From JAJZAM01 sp027391075 (lineage in GTDB: Bacteria > Actinomycetota > Acidimicrobiia > Acidimicrobiales > Palsa-688), in the NCBI GenBank assembly GCA_027391075.1, contig DAHYHI010000092.1, forward strand, positions 51,370-115,369: DNA of 64,000 bases, given 5' to 3'. Positions 8,153 to 16,848 of the stretch are shown here, in pieces; the stretch's first letter is position 1; each line of letters starts with the position of its first letter. A program made the position numbers and the translations under genes. A model generated the notes under the pieces. The model was given only the letters and a program-made list of their open reading frames with translations. It was not told the DNA's origin and ran no database searches.

Positions 8153-10728
8153 GCCCCTAGGACCGTCCGGACAGCGTCGAGGGCCTCGTCTAGTCGGGAG
8201 GGGTCCCGCCCGCCGGCAGTGGCGTGCTCGGGGTTGCGACCTCCACCTCCACCGCCAACGATCCGCGCCGGCGGCCCTATTAGCTCAGGCGCGCTTCGAG
8301 GCGAGCCTTTCGCCACCACCGCGGCCAGAGCCGCCTTAGAGCCGTCCGGCGAACCTCCGAGCACGACGACCTCCGAGCCGGCGAGGTTGCGGACCTTCGC
8401 TGCGAGCTCCCGAAGCTGGTCGGGGTTAAGACCGTCCACCCTGGCTACCAGGGCGGCACCCGCCGCCATACCGGCGAGCTCCCTTGCACGACCGTCCAGG
8501 GCAGCACGCTCCAGTTCCTCCATGCGTCCCTGCAAAGCGCGAAGCTCTCCCAGCCTACGTTCGAGAGCGTCGATGACTTCGTCGGGCCTGGCCCGAAGCA
8601 ATGCTGCGCAAGCGGCTATCTCCCGGTCCGCCTCACGCATCCGGGCGAGCGTCGCCGTGCCGGTGACGGCCTCCACGCGGCGCAGGTTAGAGCCAATCGA
8701 TCCCTCCGAGACGATCTTGAACGGGCCGATCTCACCCAGTCGCGTCACGTGCGTTCCACCGCACAACTCCAACGACGCGGGGCCGGCGGCCACGACGCGC
8801 ACCTGGTCACCGTATTTGTCCTCGAAGAACGCAAAGGCTCCTGCGGCGTCTGCGTCCACCTTGGCCATGACACGCACCGAGACACCGTCGTCGGAGAGGA
8901 TCTGCGCGTTCACGATGTCCTCAACTTGGGCTATCTCGGCCTCCCCGAGGGGATGGTAGTGCGTGAAGTCGAACCGCAGCCGGTCCGGGGCGACGAGGGA
9001 GCCCTGCTGTTTGACGTGTTCGCCCAGAACCCGGCGCAGCGCGGAGTGCAGCAGGTGCGTGCCGGTGTGGTTGCGGCGGATAGCGCTGCGCCTCTGCGCG
9101 TCGATCGTCGCCGTCGCCGCCTGGCCCGGCCTGATCTCACCGTCGACGATCCTCGCGACGTGGCGGTACAGGTCGGGAAGTGCCCGGGTCGTGTCGGTGA
9201 CGGCCGCCCGCCCCGAGTCGGTCTCGATGAACCCGACGTCGCCGACCTGACCGCCGCCCTCGGCGTAAAAAGGCGTCGCCGCCAGGAAGATCTCGACCGT
9301 GCCGTCGCTGGTGGGAATAACCCCCGTGACCGTAGTAGTAGCCGCCGCCGTCTCGTAGCCGACGAAGAGTGTCCCCCCGTGATCGGCTAGGAGTTTTCGG
9401 TACTCGCCTAGGCGTTCGTCACCGCCCACCTGGGCTTTCCCACCGGCGCGTGACTGGTCGCGCTGGCGGGTCATCTCCGTAGCGAAGCCGTCCTCGTCGA
9501 CGCTTGCCCCTCTCTCCGCTGCTATCTCCCTGGTCAGTTCGATCGGGAAGCCGTGGGTGTCGTGCAGACGGAAAGCAACCTCGCCGGGGATCTTCGAAGA
9601 TCCGGAGGAGATCTCAGCATCGAGCATGGCCAGACCGGTGCGAAGCGTGGCCCGGAAACGGGCCTCCTCCCTCGCTACGACGTCTGTTATCGAAGCCTGC
9701 GACGCGCCGAGATCCGGGTAGGCGTCGCTCATCACACCGACGCACGCCTCGACCAAAGCGGGAGTCACCTGTTTGTCCACTCCCAGCGCGAAAGCCTGAC
9801 GAACCGCTCTTCTGATCAACCGGCGGAGCACGTATCCGCGGTCCTCATTGCTAGGTACGACCCCATCGCCCACGAGGAATGTCATGGAGCGGGCGTGGTC
9901 AGCGAGGATCCGAAGCGACACGTCTGTCGCTTCGTCGGTACCGTAGCGCCTCGAGGTGAGCGCCTCCGCGACGGTAATGACGGGCCGCAGTACGCTCGTA
10001 TCCCATATCGTCTCGACGCCTTCGACGAGGGTCAGGATGCGCTCCAGTCCGGCCCCGGTGTCGATGTTCGGCTTGGGAAGGGGCAGCAACGACCCGTCTC
10101 TTTGACGGTCGAACTGCATAAAGACGAGGTTCCAAACCTCGACGTAGCGCTCCTCTCCGCCGACCCCGGGACCTCCCTCCTCACCCCATTCCGGCCCCCT
10201 GTCGAAATAGATCTCCGAGCACGGCCCACACGGTCCCGTGTCGCCCATCTCCCAAAAGTTGTCCTCGTCCATCCTGACGATCCGCTCGTGGGCTACCCCG
10301 ACCGAGTCGCGCCATATCCCGACCGCCTCGTCGTCGTCGCGGTAAACGCTCACCCATAGACGGTCCGCTTCCAAGCCGAGGACATCGGTGAGCAACTCCC
10401 AAGCCAGTGGAATCGCCAGCCCCTTGAAATAGTCCCCGAAGCTGAAATTTCCGAGCATCTCGAAGAAAGTCAGGTGCCTGGTAGTACGTCCTATCAGGTC
10501 GATGTCGTCGTGCTTGCCTCGCACCCGGACGCACTTTTGGATGCTCGTCGCCCTCGGATAAGGCGGTGCTTGCTCACCGAGGAAGTAAGGGATGAACTGG
10601 TTCATACCCGCGTTGGTGAACAGAGGGGCGCGGGGGTGGTGAGGGATCAGACCAGCGGACGGCACCGCCACATGGCCGCGGTCGACGAAGAACTGGGTGA
10701 AGGCGCGACGTAAGGCGTTGGCGTCCAT
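8149..10728 (-). CDS. alaS: Alanyl-tRNA synthetase AlaS
   Basis: Charges tRNA-Ala and edits mischarged Ser or Gly. At 859 aa it has the complete layout. The class II catalytic core starts with RRAFTQFFVDRGH and contains TFFEMLGNFSFGDYFK. A tRNA-recognition region follows. The editing domain has the metal ligands HTGTHLLH and CGGTH, and the C-terminal DHHA1-like region ends in a Gly-rich GGGGGGRNPEHA segment. It begins 12 bases after the small DUF6167-like gene and overlaps ruvX by four bases. It shows no sign of damage. Confidence 0.96.
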   Translation of the reverse strand: MDANALRRAFTQFFVDRGHVAVPSAGLIPHHPRAPLFTNAGMNQFIPYFLGEQAPPYPRATSIQKCVRVRGKHDDIDLIGRTTRHLTFFEMLGNFSFGDYFKGLAIPLAWELLTDVLGLEADRLWVSVYRDDDEAVGIWRDSVGVAHERIVRMDEDNFWEMGDTGPCGPCSEIYFDRGPEWGEEGGPGVGGEERYVEVWNLVFMQFDRQRDGSLLPLPKPNIDTGAGLERILTLVEGVETIWDTSVLRPVITVAEALTSRRYGTDEATDVSLRILADHARSMTFLVGDGVVPSNEDRGYVLRRLIRRAVRQAFALGVDKQVTPALVEACVGVMSDAYPDLGASQASITDVVAREEARFRATLRTGLAMLDAEISSGSSKIPGEVAFRLHDTHGFPIELTREIAAERGASVDEDGFATEMTRQRDQSRAGGKAQVGGDERLGEYRKLLADHGGTLFVGYETAAATTTVTGVIPTSDGTVEIFLAATPFYAEGGGQVGDVGFIETDSGRAAVTDTTRALPDLYRHVARIVDGEIRPGQAATATIDAQRRSAIRRNHTGTHLLHSALRRVLGEHVKQQGSLVAPDRLRFDFTHYHPLGEAEIAQVEDIVNAQILSDDGVSVRVMAKVDADAAGAFAFFEDKYGDQVRVVAAGPASLELCGGTHVTRLGEIGPFKIVSEGSIGSNLRRVEAVTGTATLARMREADREIAACAALLRARPDEVIDALERRLGELRALQGRMEELERAALDGRARELAGMAAGAALVARVDGLNPDQLRELAAKVRNLAGSEVVVLGGSPDGSKAALAAVVAKGSPRSAPELIGPPARIVGGGGGGRNPEHATAGGRDPSRLDEALDAVRTVLGA

Positions 10729-10740
10729 GACCGCTCCAGC

Positions 10741-11070
10741 CTAGATGTTACGGCGCCGGAAGCTCGAAAGTGGGCCGGCCGGGGCGTCCCCGCCCGGTCG
10801 GCGACCACCGGCCCCCGAAGAGCTTCCCGGTGTGTGTCGCAGCCCATCCTGACGGTCGTCGTCAGACGAGGTGCCTTTGAGCTGGGCCTCGCGCTCCCTC
10901 ATGGCTTCACGTCCGTCCGCGAGCGCGGCGGCAATGCGTCGACCGGTCGCCTCGACGATCCCGGCGGGCCCGTAGCGGGCTGCCGCCGTCTTGGCCTTGC
11001 GCTGAGCCCACAGTGAACCTCCAGCTCCAAGCGCTACGCCGGTGACCAGCCACCGTGTCCTTTTGGGCAT
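10741..11070 (-). CDS. Small DUF6167-like protein upstream of alaS
   Basis: A 109-residue protein beginning MPKRTRWLVTGVALGAGGSLWAQ. A short hydrophobic N-terminal segment (about residues 8-22) precedes a basic helical region (RKAKTAAARYGP) and a polar, Gly/Arg-rich tail. The ATG is preceded by GAGGAGG at a good distance and overlaps the previous stop codon by one base (TGATG). I place it with DUF6167 because of its size, its N-terminal pattern, and its position between a DUF948 gene and alaS, the standard actinobacterial arrangement. The function is unknown. It is probably a membrane-associated partner of the DUF948 protein. Confidence 0.7.
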   Translation of the reverse strand: MPKRTRWLVTGVALGAGGSLWAQRKAKTAAARYGPAGIVEATGRRIAAALADGREAMREREAQLKGTSSDDDRQDGLRHTPGSSSGAGGRRPGGDAPAGPLSSFRRRNI

Positions 11071-11411
11071 CAGGCCCGCCTCCTCAGGCTGCGTCCCGCG
11101 CGCAGCGTACCCGAACCAAACGCCACCGCCTTGATGAGCGGGGCCGCGAGGACTGCGTGAGCGACCCGCGACGCCGAGCCGACAGTCGCGGTTATCGCCT
11201 CCGCCGAGCCGACCAGCTCGTCGACGCGGGCGAGCTCGCTCCTTGCGACGCCGATCGTCTTCTCGGCTTCTCCTATCAGCGCCTGCAGATGCCCGTCCAA
11301 CTCTTCGACGAGGGAGGCGAGCTCCCGGGCGCTGCGCCGAAGCGACAGACCGGCCCCGAAGAGGACGGCCACGACGGCGGTGGCGACCACGGCTAGTAGT
11401 ACGGCTATCAA
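11070..11411 (-). CDS. DUF948-type small membrane protein
   Basis: A 113-residue protein with one N-terminal membrane helix (IAVLLAVVATAVVAVLFGAGL, about residues 2-22). An amphipathic, coiled-coil-like segment follows (SARELASLVEELDGHLQALIGEAEKTI). A second weakly hydrophobic part (AVLAAPLIKAVAFGSG) precedes an Arg-rich end. This pattern and the hisS/alaS setting fit the DUF948 family, whose cellular role is not established. The frame starts at TTG and shares TTGA with the hisS stop, which supports this start through coupling even without a clear ribosome binding site. Confidence 0.7.
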   Translation of the reverse strand: MIAVLLAVVATAVVAVLFGAGLSLRRSARELASLVEELDGHLQALIGEAEKTIGVARSELARVDELVGSAEAITATVGSASRVAHAVLAAPLIKAVAFGSGTLRAGRSLRRRA

Positions 11412-12715
11412 GGTGCCCGATTGTACCCTGGCAGCGAAGGACCTGACCGGGAACTCCCGGGGCCGGCTTCGAGCATGCCACGTAGGGTAGCTACCAGTTC
11501 TCCTCGTCCCACCGAGCGCTGCTCGCCGCCCGTGAGGTCCTTGATGGCCACCTGCGACGCTTCAGCTTCGTCAGGCCCGACTACGAGCGCGAACCTTGCC
11601 CCCGAACGGTCAGCCGCTTTGAACTGTGCTCTGGGCGAGCGGCCGTCGAAAGCCCGGTCAACCCTGAGACCGGCCTGGCGCAGCTCGCGGGTGATGTCCC
11701 GGGCGGCGTCGCCACCGGCAAAGTCCACGACGAAAGCGTGGAGACGCGCCGGCGGTCGTGGAGACGTGCCGCTGGCGCCGAGCGCTAAAAGGGTCCGCTC
11801 GACACCGATCGCGAAGCCTACGGCCGGGGTTGGGGGCCCTCCCATGGCCTGCACTAGAGCGTCGTAGCGGCCACCGCCGCCCAACGCGTTCTGCGACGAC
11901 TCCAACATGGTGCCTGCGTATTCGAAAGTGGTTCGCGTGTAGTAGTCCAATCCCCGGACCAGGTGTGCATCGACACGGTAGGGGACCGAAAGGGCCGACA
12001 GGCCCGCCGTGACCCGCTCGAAGTGGGCAGCGCAGCTGTCGCAGAGGTTGTCCACCTGCAGGGGCGCTCCGGCGGTCTGAGCCCGGCAGGCTTCCCGTTT
12101 GCAGTCGAGGACCCGTAGCGGGTTCTCCTCGACGCGGCCGCGGTGCTCCTCGCAGAGGTCACCGCGACGCGCCATGAGATAGTCGAGGAGCTTCTGACGG
12201 TAAGCGGGCCGGCAGGCGGCGTCCCCGAGAGAGTTGACGAGAAGGTCCACACCTTTGATCCCGAGCCGGGCGAAGAAATCCCATCCGAGGGTTACTACCT
12301 CCACGTCCAGGTCGGGGTCGGAGCTGCCGAAAGCTTCGATACCGACTTGGTGGAATTCCCTGAAACGCCCCGCCTGAGGACGCTCGAAACGGAAGTTGGA
12401 GCCTGCGTACCACGCCTTCCAGGGGGTCACCGGCCGGTGCTGGATGAAAGCCCGCACGACCGAGGCGGTCACTTCGGGGCGGAGGGCGACGTGGCGGCCG
12501 CCTTTGTCAACGAAGTCGTACATCTCCTTGCGGACGACGTCGGTCGACTCGCCGATCCGGGTGAACACGCCGAGGTCCTCGAAGGTTGGCGTTACGATCA
12601 GCTCGTAGCCGGCGCCGCCCACGGTGGAGGCGAAAGTCGAGAGCATCTCCTGCCACGGTCCAGATTCGGATGGCAGCACGTCGAAGGTTCCTGGCGGATT
12701 GCGAAGCTCGGGCAT
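11408..12715 (-). CDS. hisS: Histidyl-tRNA synthetase HisS
   Basis: Class II synthetase charging tRNA-His. Its 435 aa are typical. Motif 1 region at the N terminus (LRNPPGTFDVLP), ALRPEVTASVVRAF, motif 2 FRFERPQAGRFREFHQVGIEAFG, the histidine-binding LVRGLDYYTRTTFEY, and GGGGRYD with motif 3 VGFAIGVERTLLAL. A C-terminal anticodon-binding domain occupies about residues 330-420. The gene lies 27 bases after relA, and its stop overlaps the TTG start of the DUF948 gene. The relA-hisS pairing is widespread. Confidence 0.95.
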   Translation of the reverse strand: MPELRNPPGTFDVLPSESGPWQEMLSTFASTVGGAGYELIVTPTFEDLGVFTRIGESTDVVRKEMYDFVDKGGRHVALRPEVTASVVRAFIQHRPVTPWKAWYAGSNFRFERPQAGRFREFHQVGIEAFGSSDPDLDVEVVTLGWDFFARLGIKGVDLLVNSLGDAACRPAYRQKLLDYLMARRGDLCEEHRGRVEENPLRVLDCKREACRAQTAGAPLQVDNLCDSCAAHFERVTAGLSALSVPYRVDAHLVRGLDYYTRTTFEYAGTMLESSQNALGGGGRYDALVQAMGGPPTPAVGFAIGVERTLLALGASGTSPRPPARLHAFVVDFAGGDAARDITRELRQAGLRVDRAFDGRSPRAQFKAADRSGARFALVVGPDEAEASQVAIKDLTGGEQRSVGRGELVATLRGMLEAGPGSSRSGPSLPGYNRAP

Positions 12716-12742
12716 CGCAGCCGAGCGTACCCGCCACAGAGC

Positions 12743-14986
12743 TCAGGTCCTGTTGGGCAACACCCGGTAGGCGTCATAGACCGAGTCGATCCGCTTCAAG
12801 GCGGCTATGACTGACTCTAGGTGAGCTGGGTCGGCCAGCTCGAACTCGAATCGCATCCTGCTCACCCGGTCGCTGCCGGTCAAGGACTCACTACGCAGAA
12901 TGTTCAGGTGGTTGTCGGATATCACCTTCCACACGTCCACTCCGAGGCGGGTTCTGTCGAGAGCCTTGAGCTCGACAGCGGCCACGAAGCTGCCGTTGGA
13001 CGCCTGGTCCCATTCGACTTCGATCATCCGGCCTACCTCGCCCGATGCGAGCGCCGCCGCGTTCGGGCAGTCGGTGCGGTGCACGCTCACTCCCCTCCCC
13101 CGGGTGACGAAACCGACGATCTCGTCGCCGGGGACCGGGGTACAACACCGCGATAGGCGAACCATCATGTCGTCTAGACCTTCTACGTGCACGCCGACGC
13201 CACGCCGGGCGGGGCCGCCACGTCGGGGCAAGCGGGCCGTGCTCGGCAGCTGCTCTTCGTGTTCGCCTCCTCGCAGATCCCTGGCGACGCGCTGGGCTAT
13301 CGACTGCGCCGAAACGTGGTTTTCTCCGATCGCCACGTAAAGCGCCTCGAGGTCGGCGTAGTTAAGAGTCTCGATCAGCTTGGCCAGCGTCTGAGAAGCT
13401 GCCAGCTTCTGAACCGGGAGACCCTCCTTGCGCAAGGCCTTGGCGAGATCCTCCCGGCCGGACTCGATAGCGTCCTCCCTACGCTCCCTGCTGAACCACT
13501 GGCGGATCTTGTTTCGGGCCCTCGGGCTCGCCGCTATCTTCAGCCAGTCCCTGCTCGGCCCGGCAGACGGCACCTTGGAGGTGAAGATCTCTACGGTGTC
13601 ACCCGACGAGAGCCTGGAGTCCAAAGGAACGAGCCGCCCGTTGATCTTGGCTCCTATGCAGCGGTGGCCGACCTCGGTGTGGATCGCGTACGCGAAGTCG
13701 ATCGGAGTCGACGACGTAGGAAGCGAGATGACGTCGCCTTTCGGGGTGAACACGTAAACCTCGTCGGTGTCGAGGTCCAACTTCAAGGTCTCCAGGAACT
13801 CCGAGGGGTCGGAGCTCTCGGCGGACCATTCGACGATGCGCTGGAGCCAGGCGACGTCGGCGGCTGTCGCCTTCTCCTTGTACCCCCAGTGAGCAGCTAT
13901 GCCCCACTCGGCGCGCCGGTGCATCTCCACGGTACGGATCTGCGCTTCGAGAGTCTTTCCCTGGGGCCCCACCACGGTGGTGTGGAGCGACTGGTAGAGG
14001 TTGAACTTGGGCGTGTTGACGTAATCCTTGAACCTTCCCGGAACCGGCGTCCACGCCCCGTGGACAGCTCCGAGCGCGGCCCAGCAGTCCTTGACCGAGT
14101 CGACGATCACCCGCACGCCTACGAGGTCGTAGATGTCGTCGAACTCCTTGCCCTTGACGACCATCTTCTCATAGATCGAGTACAGATGCTTGGGACGGCC
14201 CGTGACCTGGGCGACGACCCGGGCCGCATCCAGGCGCTCCTTCACCTGGTCGACCACCTGCGCCAGGTAGATCTCCCGTTCCGGCGCACGGTTGGCGACC
14301 ATCTGGTCGATCTCGGCGTAACGGCGGGGATGTAAAGCGGCGAAAGCCAGGTCCTCGAGCTGCCACCGGATGTCTTGGATACCGAAGCGGTGAGCCAACG
14401 GAGCGTAGATGTCGAGCGTCTCCTGCGCCGAGCGTTTCTGCTTCCACTCGGGCATGGCGGCGATGGTCTGCATGTTATGCAGCCGGTCGGCGAGCTTGAT
14501 CAAAAGCACCCGGGGGTCCTTGGCCATCGCGACGAGCATCTTGCGCATCGTCGCCGCCTGCTGGGCTTGGCGCGAGTCGAAACGGACACGGTCGAGCTTC
14601 GTAACTCCGTCCACGATCGCTGCCACCTCGGGTCCGAAGGAAGCCTCAAGGTCCTCGAGACGGACCGCCGTGTCCTCCACGGCGTCGTGAAGCAGCGCGG
14701 AAGCGATAGTGACGTCGTCCAAGCCGAGCGATGCCAGGATCGTCGCCACCGCTAGGGGGTGGCTTATGTAGGCCTCGCCTGAGTTACGCAGCTGGCCGGC
14801 GTGAGCCTCAGCTGCCGTCTCGTAAGCGGAGATGATCAGCCCGAGAGCATTCCTTGGGTGGCGCTCCCGGAAGGCGGCCAGGAGAGGCGTGAGCGCGTCG
14901 GCAGTCTGCACCTGACGGCGCCACGCGAGGACCCGCTCGACGGTCACTACGGCCCTCGACCTGTTCAGCGTGTCGCCTCTGCTCAC
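12743..14986 (-). CDS. relA: Bifunctional (p)ppGpp synthetase/hydrolase RelA/SpoT (Rel)
   Basis: Long RSH-family stringent response enzyme, 747 aa. The hydrolase half keeps its HD-type metal residues (ISHPLAVA, then LLHDAVEDT and LIKLADRLHNM). The synthetase half has KGKEFDDIYDLVGVRVIV and FNLYQSLHTTVVGP. A TGS domain (VYVFTPKGDVISLP), a conserved-cysteine region (LSRCCTPVPGDEIVGF with RTDCPN), and a C-terminal ACT-like domain follow. Both active sites look intact, so this is most likely the single bifunctional Rel of actinobacteria. It is downstream of apt, the common secDF-apt-relA order. Confidence 0.94.
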   Translation of the reverse strand: MSRGDTLNRSRAVVTVERVLAWRRQVQTADALTPLLAAFRERHPRNALGLIISAYETAAEAHAGQLRNSGEAYISHPLAVATILASLGLDDVTIASALLHDAVEDTAVRLEDLEASFGPEVAAIVDGVTKLDRVRFDSRQAQQAATMRKMLVAMAKDPRVLLIKLADRLHNMQTIAAMPEWKQKRSAQETLDIYAPLAHRFGIQDIRWQLEDLAFAALHPRRYAEIDQMVANRAPEREIYLAQVVDQVKERLDAARVVAQVTGRPKHLYSIYEKMVVKGKEFDDIYDLVGVRVIVDSVKDCWAALGAVHGAWTPVPGRFKDYVNTPKFNLYQSLHTTVVGPQGKTLEAQIRTVEMHRRAEWGIAAHWGYKEKATAADVAWLQRIVEWSAESSDPSEFLETLKLDLDTDEVYVFTPKGDVISLPTSSTPIDFAYAIHTEVGHRCIGAKINGRLVPLDSRLSSGDTVEIFTSKVPSAGPSRDWLKIAASPRARNKIRQWFSRERREDAIESGREDLAKALRKEGLPVQKLAASQTLAKLIETLNYADLEALYVAIGENHVSAQSIAQRVARDLRGGEHEEQLPSTARLPRRGGPARRGVGVHVEGLDDMMVRLSRCCTPVPGDEIVGFVTRGRGVSVHRTDCPNAAALASGEVGRMIEVEWDQASNGSFVAAVELKALDRTRLGVDVWKVISDNHLNILRSESLTGSDRVSRMRFEFELADPAHLESVIAALKRIDSVYDAYRVLPNRT

Positions 14987-15028
14987 CGCGCCTGCCTGGT
15001 CACTTGCGTCTCTCTCCTTACTGGCAGC

Positions 15029-15568
15029 TCATCGGTAAGTCACCAAGGAAAAAGTAGAGTGGTCCTCGATCCTGTGGCGTCCCTCCAAGAAGGAGAGCTC
15101 CAAAGCAAACGAGAACCCGGCGGTCACCCCGCCCATCTTGGCGACGAGACGGGCCGCCGCCGCAGCGGTTCCGCCCGTGGCGAGCACGTCATCGACGACA
15201 AGGACCCGCTGACCGGAGCTTATGGCGTCCTCGTGCACTTCCAGGCTGCCGGCACCGTATTCCAGCTCGTAGGTCTCCTCGTGGACCGCCCACGGGAGTT
15301 TTCCGGCCTTGCGAACCGGAACGAACCCCGCCCCGAGGGCCAAAGCGACAGGAGCTGCCAGGATGAACCCGCGAGCCTCGATGCCGACTACGACGTCTAT
15401 GGCACTTTCACGAAACGGCCGGGCCATGTCCTGCACCAACCCCGAGAACGCCTGAGCGTCAGCCAGGAGGGGCGTTATGTCCTTGAAAGCGACACCAGCG
15501 TGAGGGAAGTCGGCTACGTCTCTAATGAAGCTGCGGTAGTCGTCGACTTGCTCTGGGGGTGCGTGCAC
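15029..15568 (-). CDS. apt: Adenine phosphoribosyltransferase Apt
   Basis: Purine salvage enzyme converting adenine and PRPP to AMP. It has 179 aa, with the PRPP-binding signature VLVVDDVLATGGTA and the flexible-loop region around residues 85-110 (GKLPWAVHEETYELEYG). The N-terminal FPHAGVAFKDITPLL is typical. The start is a GTG preceded by GGAGA only a few bases away, which is a short spacing. The next in-frame start would cut into the conserved domain, so I keep the GTG. It sits between secF and relA, the usual actinobacterial order. Confidence 0.92.
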   Translation of the reverse strand: MHAPPEQVDDYRSFIRDVADFPHAGVAFKDITPLLADAQAFSGLVQDMARPFRESAIDVVVGIEARGFILAAPVALALGAGFVPVRKAGKLPWAVHEETYELEYGAGSLEVHEDAISSGQRVLVVDDVLATGGTAAAAARLVAKMGGVTAGFSFALELSFLEGRHRIEDHSTFSLVTYR

Positions 15569-15627
15569 TTCTCCAAACTACCCGCGGCGGAGCCCTAGCC
15601 GCTTCAACGAACCAGGCCCGGGCCGCC

Positions 15628-16845
15628 TCAGCGTTTCCGGCCCTTCTTTCGTGGCCGGGGGGGCACCGAACCCGAAGGCCGGGTAGGGGCTCTCAGGGGG
15701 ATAGACCCGGCGCCAGAACCTGCGGGAGTGGACTGGCGGCCGTCGAAGGGAGTCTCGACAGGTAACGTCTCCGGGCCAAGTTGGACGTCGTCGGATGCCT
15801 CCCCGTCCAAGGTCGCCGACCCGGCTGCTAGCACCGGGGTGAGCTTGCGGCGCGGGGCCGAGCCGAGCCGGCGGCGGATCTCCGAGTAGCGCGGCTCGCG
15901 CTCTTTCATCAGGGCAAGCAGAGGTGAAGCTATGAAAATCGACGAGTACGCACCCGTCGTCAGACCGACCACCAATGCGAGACCGAAGTCCTCAAGGGCT
16001 GTGGCGCCGAGGATCCAAGCTCCGACCACAAGGATCGACAGTATCGGCAGGATCGCGACCAGCGAAGTGTTGAGGGACCTCGCGAGAACCTGGTTCATAG
16101 AGATGTTGACGGTGTCGGTGTAGGTGAGCTTGTTAGACGAGGCGAGACCACGCGTGTTCTCTTGGACACGGTCGAACACCACGATCGTGTCGTAGAGCGA
16201 GTAGCCGAGGATGGTGAGGAACGCTATGACAGTGTCAGGGCTCACCTGGAACCCCGACAGCGAGTAGATCCCCACGGTGACGAGGATGTCGTGGACTAAT
16301 GCCGTCAGGGCTGCGACGGCCATCTTGCCTTCGAAGCGAAGCCAGATGTAAATCGACACGACTACCAAGAAGACGATCACCGCTTCGATCGCCTTGTCGG
16401 TGATGATCGACCCCCAAGACGGTCCGACGTCGCTTAGGGCGACGGCGTTCGGGGAGACGTGGGCGAGCTTCGCCAGCGCGTCCGTGACCGCCGTCACCTC
16501 GCTCTGGTTGCTAGTGACCTTGGCTGCGGCCTCGACCTGTACGGTCCGCTGGTGGGTAAGGCTGTTGGTGAGGACCTGGATGGTCGACTGGCCGAAGCCC
16601 GGCACCGCCGCCCCGACAGCGGAGCGCACGGTCGACACCGAGGCGTTCGAGGGGACGCTCCAGATCGTCCCACCTTTAAAGTCGATCGAGAAGTTCAAGC
16701 CGCGGGCGCCGAGCGAGATCAGCCCGACGACTATGACCGTTGCCGAGATCGCGAACCACCGCCTCCAGCGTCCAGCGAAGTCGAACGAGGTCTCCCCGCG
16801 AAACAGCCGGCGGAACGCCCCTGGGCGTTTCGTATCGCCGCTCAC
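15628..16845 (-). CDS. secF: Protein translocase subunit SecF
   Basis: Inner-membrane partner of SecD that assists SecYEG export by using the proton gradient. 405 aa. A basic N terminus leads into membrane segment 1 (about residues 30-48), followed by LNFSIDFKGGTIW, the SecF signature. An extracytoplasmic domain and a five-helix block follow, containing GYSLYDTIVVFDRVQEN. The C-terminal tail beyond about residue 310 is long, polar and basic, and ends PPRPRKKGRKR. The start is a GTG three bases after the secD stop. Confidence 0.93.
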   Translation of the reverse strand: MSGDTKRPGAFRRLFRGETSFDFAGRWRRWFAISATVIVVGLISLGARGLNFSIDFKGGTIWSVPSNASVSTVRSAVGAAVPGFGQSTIQVLTNSLTHQRTVQVEAAAKVTSNQSEVTAVTDALAKLAHVSPNAVALSDVGPSWGSIITDKAIEAVIVFLVVVSIYIWLRFEGKMAVAALTALVHDILVTVGIYSLSGFQVSPDTVIAFLTILGYSLYDTIVVFDRVQENTRGLASSNKLTYTDTVNISMNQVLARSLNTSLVAILPILSILVVGAWILGATALEDFGLALVVGLTTGAYSSIFIASPLLALMKEREPRYSEIRRRLGSAPRRKLTPVLAAGSATLDGEASDDVQLGPETLPVETPFDGRQSTPAGSGAGSIPLRAPTRPSGSVPPRPRKKGRKR

Positions 16846-16848
16846 CGG

